Assembly: GCA_028689055.1 (NCBI GenBank)
Contig: JAQTWZ010000016.1
Span: forward strand, 1-37,606
DNA: 37,606 bases
DNA from: Sulfurimonas sp.
Lineage (GTDB): Bacteria; Campylobacterota; Campylobacteria; Campylobacterales; Sulfurimonadaceae
Direction: 5' to 3'
A program made the position numbers and the translations under genes. The notes beneath the pieces were generated by a model. The model did no database searches and had not been told where the DNA came from. It saw only the letters and a list, made by a program, of their open reading frames with translations. This document shows positions 7,775-14,181 of this stretch, piece after piece (the first letter of the stretch is position 1; the number at the start of each line of letters is the position of its first letter).

Positions 7775-9025
7775 TTATTTGATTTCCCCAAAATACATTA
7801 TCCTATTTATTTCAGTTTGTTTTTTCTCTAATAAATTAAAATGTTTTAAAAAGTTATTCAAAAACCATTCATCATTGTACCAATCTGGTATTGGTGGAGT
7901 TTTATTTATGTCTCCAGCATATAAACCAAGTGGCATAAATTCTATAATGACATATTTACTCGAATACTCTTTGATAATATTAAGTATAGTATCAATTTCT
8001 AATTGAGATGTCAAAAGTAAGTGATGAGTTAAGGCTAAACAAAGAACAAGTTCACCTTTATGCTTTTTGATACTAGGTTTACTAAATGCAATAGCCAAAT
8101 CATTAAAAGTCACTAAAATATTTTCATTTTCGAGGTTACTATATAAATTATTGAGTGCTTGATGATCCCTATCTATACAGATAACTGATTCTATACTTTT
8201 ACATTCTTTTAATATCTTTTTTGCAATAACTCCAGCATTTGAAGCTAAATCTACAACTGTTTTAAGTTTATATTTATTAATAATATTTATAATTTCTAAA
8301 ATTCTTGATGTATCAAACTTTTTTTTATCAATGTGATATTCTGACCACATAGTTTTTTCATAAGGCAGATTTAATGAAGACACTATATCCTTAAGACTAG
8401 AAATAGAAATTTGTTGATGTCTACTTATTCTATCTTTTTCTTCAATAATTGAATTATATATTTTATCTGGTACATAATTTTCCATTCCCTTTATAGATTT
8501 CTGATATTCAAAATTTGGTTGTAGCGCAAGTAACTGCAATATTTTTACCTGAGATTCTACAAATTCTCTATATGCAATCCAGTTATTTGAGCTAGACTTT
8601 TTGACAAAACTGTCAAAATCGATGTGCATACATTTTCCAAAATAGAACATGCAATTTAGAAGATGAGCATCTCTTAATTCATAACCATATTTATTTGCTA
8701 TCTGATTAACCATAAGTGTTGTTTTGGCAGCATCTTTAATCATATCAAAAGTCCAAGTATAAAAATAATTATCGAAAGATATTAATTCCTGTTCTATTAT
8801 TAATTCTTCTTTTACTTGAGTATAAGTATTATTAATTTTTGTTTCTGGGAATAATTTATTTTTGATTAATTCTTGAATTAATCCTGATTTCATCAACTCA
8901 TTTGCCCAATTATGGTATTGTTTTTTTACGACCATTAATATCTTAGAATCTTTATAAATATAGTTATTTGTAAGATGTGCTTGCAATCTTAATCCGCTTA
9001 TTGATTTTAAATCTTCATTATTCAT
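7775..9025 (-). CDS. NoeA-like methyltransferase with N-terminal kinase-like segment
   Basis: A 416-residue protein with two parts. Residues about 80-145 contain LRDAHLLNCMFYFGKCMHID followed by FDSF, a pattern that resembles the degenerate kinase-like segment of NoeA-type proteins known from rhizobial nodulation clusters and other glycan loci. Residues about 255-370 are a SAM-dependent methyltransferase core: VVDLASNAGVIAKKIL (motif I), CIDRD, then ALTHHLLLTSQLEID and YVIIEFMPLG. The paired histidines of ALTHH are a feature of this subgroup as I recall it. The start overlaps the 3' end of maf by eight bases, so it is coupled to maf. A role in methylating the flagellar or surface glycan is inference from position. 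It is AT-rich like the rest of the island. Confidence 0.68.
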   Translation of the reverse strand: MNNEDLKSISGLRLQAHLTNNYIYKDSKILMVVKKQYHNWANELMKSGLIQELIKNKLFPETKINNTYTQVKEELIIEQELISFDNYFYTWTFDMIKDAAKTTLMVNQIANKYGYELRDAHLLNCMFYFGKCMHIDFDSFVKKSSSNNWIAYREFVESQVKILQLLALQPNFEYQKSIKGMENYVPDKIYNSIIEEKDRISRHQQISISSLKDIVSSLNLPYEKTMWSEYHIDKKKFDTSRILEIINIINKYKLKTVVDLASNAGVIAKKILKECKSIESVICIDRDHQALNNLYSNLENENILVTFNDLAIAFSKPSIKKHKGELVLCLALTHHLLLTSQLEIDTILNIIKEYSSKYVIIEFMPLGLYAGDINKTPPIPDWYNDEWFLNNFLKHFNLLEKKQTEINRIMYFGEIK

Positions 9026-12000
9026 TTATATATACCTTAAAAGTTTTATTCAGGAATTTTTTTACTTCAAAAGAGTTTAAAAGTGAATCAATTCTCTTAA
9101 AATAGTACCACTCATTGATTTTATCGGCTTGATTAATTTCATATTGAGTATTTTCTGAAATTTTTATTATTTTAGAGAAATATAAATTAGCATTGTTATT
9201 ATTCGATTTTTCTATTTCTTCACAAGTATAATCATATAAAAAATGATTGAAATTATAAGGATCTCTTCCGTCATTAAAATCAAAAATTTTTAAATTTGAT
9301 TTATACCAATTATTTACAAAATAAATTCTATGAGTTAAATCATTTATACCACCAATATTTATTATCAAAGGTAGATAAGATTTATAATCATTAATATGAT
9401 GAAATATAAATAATTCTATATTTTTCATCACATCAGCTAACGATGTAGGAATAATTATTTCTATATTCTGAAAAATTTGTTTGATTTTTTTATCATGGTT
9501 TCTTATAAAACAAAACCCCTTAAACTCAACATCAGGAAACCTAACCATCAACTCCTTAATATACCCTACAAACTCCTCATCCCCCAAGTTCTCTTTTGTA
9601 GCTAAAAACCCAATACTATTTGGTCTATAAGTGTTTTTTAATTCCTCGCTTATTGGCTGATTCAAACTATTCATAAACTTAAATTCATTGTATCTTTCAT
9701 CATTCTCAAATATTTTACAAACAACAGAGTTTTCAAACTCTGTTTTAGAATTATCAACAAGTTTTAAACTATTTGAAAAATTATTTCTATCTTCTATTGC
9801 ATCAAATAGGTGAAGCTTAAATAAATTAGCTTTTGTTCCATTCAGAATTTCCCAGATTTTATGATAATAAGATGATTTTTTTGTTTGTTCTGGAATTGAA
9901 GAGTGAATATAAACAGAACAGTTTTCAACTATATCAAAAACATTTGTAGGCACGACAAAATCTATTTTTGATATGTGCTCAGCAAACATTTGTGATATAA
10001 GGGCTTTTTGCTCTTTAGTAAAATAAAACACCTTATACATTACATCATAATCTTTTTCAAACATAATGCTTATTAGTTTTACAAATTCCTTATCTTCGAG
10101 GTTATCATTTGTTACTAAGAACCCTATAACATCTTCTGTGCTACTGCTTTGAAGCTCTTCTTCGTTTATTTCTCCTTCAAGGGTTTGTATAAAGTATAGC
10201 TCATTATACTTCTCATCACTGCGTTTGATGACATCTATAGAATCTCGTGGCAACTCTTCCCCACTCTTTGCATCTCTAAACACCACTGCGTTTATTTGCT
10301 CTTGATATGCATCGGGAACATCATATAAAATCCCCCGCATCTCTACATCAAAGATTCTACCATGTTTAGCTTCAAGTGTTTGAGTTGTAAAACTATCAAT
10401 TTTTGTATTGCCAACATAGACTTCAACAAGAGCAACTTTTTCCATGAGTGTTCTTGCTTGTGCATAGTCAATGGTTTTCACTATGGCATCCATCACCCCT
10501 GCAAAGGTAAATAGCCATGCTCTATAGTGACTCATAAGATAAAAGAGTTGCTCTTTTTGAGCACTTTCACTCTCGGTATTATAAACCTCATACGGAGCGA
10601 TTTCTATCTCTTGGACTAGCATTATCGACTGCGCTATATGCCAGACAACTCGCTCGAACATCTCTTCACTATAACGTGCACGCAAGGCTTCTACACGAGT
10701 CATTAAATCTTGTAGTTGCACTATCGTGAGATCTTCAAACGCCATTTCGCTCACTTGAGCTACATCCAAAAAAAGGACTTTTACATCTTCTAAAAGAGCA
10801 GCTACATAAGATCGTATCTCTTCTACTTTTTGCCATGTCTGTATCTTAACTTCAAGTTTTTTTTGCTTTGAAACAGAGGAAATTTTTATATTCTCTTTTG
10901 TTGTTGATCTCTCTACGGACGAAGCTATAGCCTCTTCAAATCTAAGCTCTTTTGTACCAAAAATTCGTGCACCACCCTCCGTAGCATTAATCGTGAGCAT
11001 CCTATCTTTGATATCACCGATATCTTTTTCAAAAAAGTTACGAAACATTGTCCAAGTATGATTAGTGCGTACTTTTTTCTCACCGCCCCATCCTTCTACC
11101 CACACATCTGTCTCTTTGGTTTGTACATCATTTTCACCAAAAACATGACCTTTTGCATGAGAAGCACCATCTTCTGCATATGCCAAATCTTGACCTATCA
11201 AAATACAATTTTTAAATCCAGAATAAAAAATAAGCTCATACCCCATATTTGCTGCACTTGAGCCAATACCCAAAAAACCCCACTCTTTTGGTCCTGTAGC
11301 TATCATATATCCAAGAGGTCGCAAACTTATTTGAAGTATTCCACCTTTTGGAGATTCGATGACATCTTTATGTTGCAGAGAGCTCAAAGCTATCACGACA
11401 TCTTGATATCCATCTTCAGGAACTTGCTCAAAAAAACGTGCACTCTCTTTCACTCGCTCCATAGAAACAACCACATCGGGTTTAATACCAGCTTTATACA
11501 AAACAGGGAAGCTTGCATCAACTGCGATGATTCTCACATATGGTGCTATTTTTTTGAGCAAAGGTAGCTGTTTTGTGAGAGATGGACCAGTAGAGACGAG
11601 CACTGCCGTATCAGTAGTATTTAATTTGTTCAGCAAATCCACCAGCGGAGGTGTCTCAAAAAGTTTTGCTAAATTAATGATATGATGCTTCAGTCCTATG
11701 AGTGCATCTTTTGCGTCATTTCCTGCAGCATTAATAGCATGATAAGCACCTTCTATCAATCTTCTATTGACCTCTAGCATATCTTCATGAAAACATTTTT
11801 CATAATACGATGTCATGATATGCAAATCATAGACTTTTGCATATTTTTGCTCTTCATAATGGTCAAACAAAGCACGAGCTACTGGAAAAGTCACTTCATT
11901 TTTCCCAAAAAGTACTAGACGTCCATTTTCTATCTCTTGCGAAAAATCTATCATATGTAAAACGACATAGAGAAGCTCCGGTTCTGGCTCTATAACAACT

Positions 12001-12305
12001 ATGCATTTATGGTTTTGGTTTGTCAGTAAATGTTTGAGAAAGGTCCCATTTCCAAATCCGTAAAAATAGAGATAAGGATATTTCGCAAAAATTTCAAATT
12101 CTTTAATCTGCGTTTGGCATCTCTCAGCCGGAGAGCCCTCGTATAAAGCTATAAAGTGCTTTGTTTGTACAAAATTTAGTGTAGCAACATCATTTTCATC
12201 CATATAGATTTCAAAATCTTCCACCTCTTTGATATCTGAAAGATTTTTGGCTAGTGTTGCACTCGCATTTTGAAGTGCTTCAATGTTTTTTTGAAAATAA
12301 GACAT
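9018..12305 (-). CDS. maf: Motility accessory factor (Maf, DUF115/6-hydroxymethylpterin-like fold) with extended repeat C-terminus
   Basis: Maf proteins of Campylobacterota and Aeromonas are thought to transfer nonulosonic or related sugars to flagellin in the cytoplasm before secretion. The core is clear: YGFGNGTFLKHLL (residues 82-94), LVSTGPSLTKQLPLL (236-250), AVDASFPVLYKAGIKPDVVV (261-280), LGIGSSAANMGYELIF (345-360) and LIGQDLAYAEDGASHAKG (369-386). At 1095 residues it is far longer than the usual 600-700. The extra part, from about residue 650, holds two similar units and a partial third (see the repeat entries). The start at 12305 follows AAAGG. GC content falls from about 40% in the core to about 20-25% in the extension. 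The gene stands first in the glycan operon and next to flagellin, which fits a role as flagellin glycosyltransferase. Which sugar it uses is not known. Confidence 0.88.
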   Translation of the reverse strand: MSYFQKNIEALQNASATLAKNLSDIKEVEDFEIYMDENDVATLNFVQTKHFIALYEGSPAERCQTQIKEFEIFAKYPYLYFYGFGNGTFLKHLLTNQNHKCIVVIEPEPELLYVVLHMIDFSQEIENGRLVLFGKNEVTFPVARALFDHYEEQKYAKVYDLHIMTSYYEKCFHEDMLEVNRRLIEGAYHAINAAGNDAKDALIGLKHHIINLAKLFETPPLVDLLNKLNTTDTAVLVSTGPSLTKQLPLLKKIAPYVRIIAVDASFPVLYKAGIKPDVVVSMERVKESARFFEQVPEDGYQDVVIALSSLQHKDVIESPKGGILQISLRPLGYMIATGPKEWGFLGIGSSAANMGYELIFYSGFKNCILIGQDLAYAEDGASHAKGHVFGENDVQTKETDVWVEGWGGEKKVRTNHTWTMFRNFFEKDIGDIKDRMLTINATEGGARIFGTKELRFEEAIASSVERSTTKENIKISSVSKQKKLEVKIQTWQKVEEIRSYVAALLEDVKVLFLDVAQVSEMAFEDLTIVQLQDLMTRVEALRARYSEEMFERVVWHIAQSIMLVQEIEIAPYEVYNTESESAQKEQLFYLMSHYRAWLFTFAGVMDAIVKTIDYAQARTLMEKVALVEVYVGNTKIDSFTTQTLEAKHGRIFDVEMRGILYDVPDAYQEQINAVVFRDAKSGEELPRDSIDVIKRSDEKYNELYFIQTLEGEINEEELQSSSTEDVIGFLVTNDNLEDKEFVKLISIMFEKDYDVMYKVFYFTKEQKALISQMFAEHISKIDFVVPTNVFDIVENCSVYIHSSIPEQTKKSSYYHKIWEILNGTKANLFKLHLFDAIEDRNNFSNSLKLVDNSKTEFENSVVCKIFENDERYNEFKFMNSLNQPISEELKNTYRPNSIGFLATKENLGDEEFVGYIKELMVRFPDVEFKGFCFIRNHDKKIKQIFQNIEIIIPTSLADVMKNIELFIFHHINDYKSYLPLIINIGGINDLTHRIYFVNNWYKSNLKIFDFNDGRDPYNFNHFLYDYTCEEIEKSNNNNANLYFSKIIKISENTQYEINQADKINEWYYFKRIDSLLNSFEVKKFLNKTFKVYINE
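9393..9704 (-). repeat. Maf C-terminal repeat unit 2 (protein repeat)
   Basis: Residues about 868-971. It starts NDERYNEFKF, continues IGFLATKENLGDEEFV and ends PTSLADVMKNIELFIFHH. A third, incomplete copy seems to follow at residues about 1063-1085 (INEWYYFKRIDSLLNSF). The YNE-like anchors are spaced 172 and 192 residues apart, so the extension is built from phased units. Confidence 0.75.
9897..10220 (-). repeat. Maf C-terminal repeat unit 1 (protein repeat)
   Basis: Residues about 696-803 of Maf. It starts SDEKYNELYF, passes through IGFLVTNDNLEDKEFV and ends PTNVFDIVENCSVYIHS. It aligns with the unit at 9393-9704, sharing YNE, IGFL-T--NL-D-EFV, D-FVVPT/E-IIIPT and a terminal -IE-hydrophobic strand. 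A weaker match extends some 45 residues upstream in both copies. Confidence 0.75.
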
Positions 12306-12351
12306 AAAAACCTTTGCTTAAAAAATTATGCATATATATTACTATGAGTGT

Positions 12352-12357
12352 ATTATA
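12352..12357 (-). promoter_or_regulatory. Candidate -10 box for maf and the glycan operon
   Basis: The minus strand reads TATAAT about 47 bases upstream of the maf ATG, with T-rich sequence further upstream and no recognisable -35. This is the usual form of vegetative promoters in Campylobacterota. No sigma-28 or sigma-54 pattern was found here, so the glycan operon may be transcribed independently of flagellin. Confidence 0.45.
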
Positions 12358-12420
12358 TCGACTTAAAAGTGATTGACTGAAGCTAAAAACCTAAAAAAAT
12401 AAAGAAGTAGAAAGAAGAAT

Positions 12421-12444
12421 GAGGCGTGACGCATGTCACGTCTC
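12421..12444 (-). terminator. Probable flagellin terminator hairpin
   Basis: GAGGCGTGAC and GTCACGTCTC pair over ten positions (one G-T) around a GCAT loop. On the flagellin strand the stem is followed by a T-rich stretch (ATTCTTCTTTC), not a pure T run. It lies 66 bases past the flagellin stop and before the maf promoter. Confidence 0.55.
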
Positions 12445-12454
12445 AAAGTTTGCC

Positions 12455-12482
12455 AAAGAGTATAACTTGTGTCCTACTCTTT
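12455..12482 (-). other. Second hairpin downstream of flagellin
   Basis: AAAGAGTA and TACTCTTT form a perfect eight-base stem around a 12-base loop, between the flagellin stop and the terminator hairpin at 12421-12444. No T run follows, so it is more likely a 3' mRNA-stabilising structure than a terminator. Confidence 0.4.
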
Positions 12483-12509
12483 ATACGTTTTTTAAAGAAA
12501 CGCTTTAGA

Positions 12510-13982
12510 CTACTGTAGTAATCTTAAAACGTTTTGTTGCACTGCGTTTGCTTGACTCATCGCATAACTTCCTGATTGTGCAAGAATGTTAGCTTTTGCG
12601 AAGTTTGCAGACTCAGCAGCAAAGTCAACGTCACGGATTTGAGATTCCGCAGCTTTAACATTTACCTGTGTTACAGAGATATTATTTACTGTAACTTGCA
12701 TTTGATTTTGAACCGAACCGATATTTGAACGGATACTGTCAAGTGTTTCTTGAGCAGATTGTGCTATTTTCATCATAGCTTGTGCGCCAGCATATGTAGA
12801 AACACCCGCTTCAAGATCATCAGCATTGCCAAGAACATTAGCATTTGCAAAAGCACCCATCGCTTCAGCATCTGCATTGCTAATCGCACCCATCATATCA
12901 CGAAGACTTACACTAGCTGTGTTTGTTGTTGCTAATCCTGTACCACCATCACCTGTCATTGCCATTTGAATATCAGCAGCACCTGCAGCAGTTAAAGTAA
13001 GGCGTCCTGTAAATGTACCTGCCATACCAGTTGCTCTTGAATCAAGTCCAGTTGTAATTATAGCTCTTCCGTCTGTAGAAGAAAGTTCTAAATAACCACG
13101 ATCATCAACAGATGCAACAACACCTGTTGTCTCTTTGTATTGGTTAATAACATCTACTAAAACACCACTGTTATCATTAAGTTCAACTGTAAGACCAGAA
13201 GCAGCAACAGTAGTACCATTTATAACAATCGCAGCTGTAGTAGCACCTGAAGTGATAGCCGCTGTACTCGTTTGTGTTAAGCTCCAACTAGCGCTTACAC
13301 CTGTTTCATTAGAAGATTTATTGATAACTTCAGCCAAAACACCGATACCTGTTCCCGCAGTTGAACCGATAGTTACAGTTTCAAGAGCGATTGTACTTCC
13401 ATCTGCTTTAGTAAAAGTAGCTGTTGCAGCTCCTGTTGCTGTTCCCATGTTGCTTGTCTCAAAACGAGTATGACCGATTTTATCAGACGACGTAGCTCCG
13501 ATTGACATACCGATAGTCTCATTTGAATATGCACCTACTTGGAAATTTACATTTGTAAATGCACCAGAAAGTAAGCTTTTACCGTTATATCTTGTTTGTG
13601 AAGATATATTGTCAAGTTGCTCAGTAAGACGTTTGATATCCGCTTGAAGAGTTTTTCTTGAACTTGAGTTTTGACCATCTTGAGCAGCTTGAGCAGCTTT
13701 AGTTTTGATTGTGTCAAGAATTTTGATCTGCTCATCCATTGCTTTATCAGCAATTTTTGCAATCGAAATACCATCATTCGCATTGCTAATAGCTTGTCCA
13801 AGAGAAGAAGCTTGAGAACGAAGTGAATCTGCGATACTCATACCAGAAGCATCATCAGATGCCGAGTTGATTCTTAGACCTGAACTCAATTTTTCTAGTG
13901 AACTATTGATGTTAAGGTTATTCATTGACGCGTTTGTGTGTGCGCTCATTGCCGCAATGTTTGTGTTAATTCTAAATCCCAT
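12510..13982 (-). CDS. flaA: Flagellin
   Basis: The structural protein of the flagellar filament, 490 residues, exported by the flagellar type III system and so without a cleaved signal peptide. The N-terminal D0/D1 region (MGFRINTNIAAMSAHTNA, then LSSGLRINSASDDASGMSIA) and the C-terminal helix (residues about 395-490, ending QANAVQQNVLRLLQ) are strongly conserved. Residues 86-126 (IKILDTIKTKAAQAAQDGQ and following) match the Campylobacter/Helicobacter type, which is known to escape TLR5. Residues about 175-385 are the surface-exposed variable region, rich in Ser, Thr, Ala and Gly and full of possible O-glycosylation sites. AAAAGGA precedes the ATG by six bases. A sigma-28 promoter lies about 75 bases upstream. 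Position next to maf and the sugar genes suggests that it is glycosylated. Confidence 0.96.
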   Translation of the reverse strand: MGFRINTNIAAMSAHTNASMNNLNINSSLEKLSSGLRINSASDDASGMSIADSLRSQASSLGQAISNANDGISIAKIADKAMDEQIKILDTIKTKAAQAAQDGQNSSSRKTLQADIKRLTEQLDNISSQTRYNGKSLLSGAFTNVNFQVGAYSNETIGMSIGATSSDKIGHTRFETSNMGTATGAATATFTKADGSTIALETVTIGSTAGTGIGVLAEVINKSSNETGVSASWSLTQTSTAAITSGATTAAIVINGTTVAASGLTVELNDNSGVLVDVINQYKETTGVVASVDDRGYLELSSTDGRAIITTGLDSRATGMAGTFTGRLTLTAAGAADIQMAMTGDGGTGLATTNTASVSLRDMMGAISNADAEAMGAFANANVLGNADDLEAGVSTYAGAQAMMKIAQSAQETLDSIRSNIGSVQNQMQVTVNNISVTQVNVKAAESQIRDVDFAAESANFAKANILAQSGSYAMSQANAVQQNVLRLLQ

Positions 13983-14000
13983 AATAAATCCTTTTCGGGT

Positions 14001-14015
14001 AGAGCCTTTCGCTCT
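14001..14015 (-). promoter_or_regulatory. Hairpin in the flagellin 5' untranslated region
   Basis: AGAGC-GAAAG-GCTCT forms a small stem-loop about 20 bases upstream of the start codon. An AAGGA motif lies upstream at 14037-14041 and another AAGGA forms the ribosome-binding site. Two such GGA motifs in a flagellin leader are what CsrA binds in C. jejuni and Bacillus; here this is inference only. Confidence 0.4.
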
Positions 14016-14056
14016 TGTTAATTTTGTATCTTGACATCCTTGCCTTGATATTAAGT

Positions 14057-14083
14057 AAATCGACAGCTCAAAATATAACTTTA
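14057..14083 (-). promoter_or_regulatory. Sigma-28 (FliA) promoter of flagellin
   Basis: The minus strand reads TAAAGTTA, 11 bases, GTCGATTT. The consensus is TAAAGTTT-N11-GCCGATAA, so spacing is exact and 12 of 16 box positions match. Transcription should start near 14049, giving a leader of about 65-70 bases. Confidence 0.82.
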
Positions 14084-14131
14084 ATAAATTTGTATTTATT
14101 TTAAAATTTTATTTTTTTAATCTTTTTCGGG

Positions 14132-14137
14132 TACACT
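14132..14137 (+). promoter_or_regulatory. Candidate -10 box for the topA operon
   Basis: TACACT is followed by TCCGCC. The same layout (TATACT then ACCGCC) appears upstream of the cold-shock gene at 23429, and the upstream side is T-rich. It would give a leader of about 40 bases. The alternative TATACT at about 14157 lies too close to the start. Confidence 0.35.
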
Positions 14138-14181
14138 TCCGCCATCAAAAAACAACTATACTATATATATAGGAAACCTAT

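Noticed and set aside
7022-9025. Assigning the two methyltransferases as nonulosonic-acid (pse/leg) enzymes
   Set aside because: Neither has the features of PseB, PseC, PseI or LegI. Both are SAM-dependent folds, and no NeuB-like gene is in the window.
13135-13473. A 112-codon open frame opposite the flagellin variable region
   Set aside because: It is the mirror of an Ala/Thr/Ser-rich coding region, which rarely produces stops on the other strand. The flagellin frame is unambiguous.
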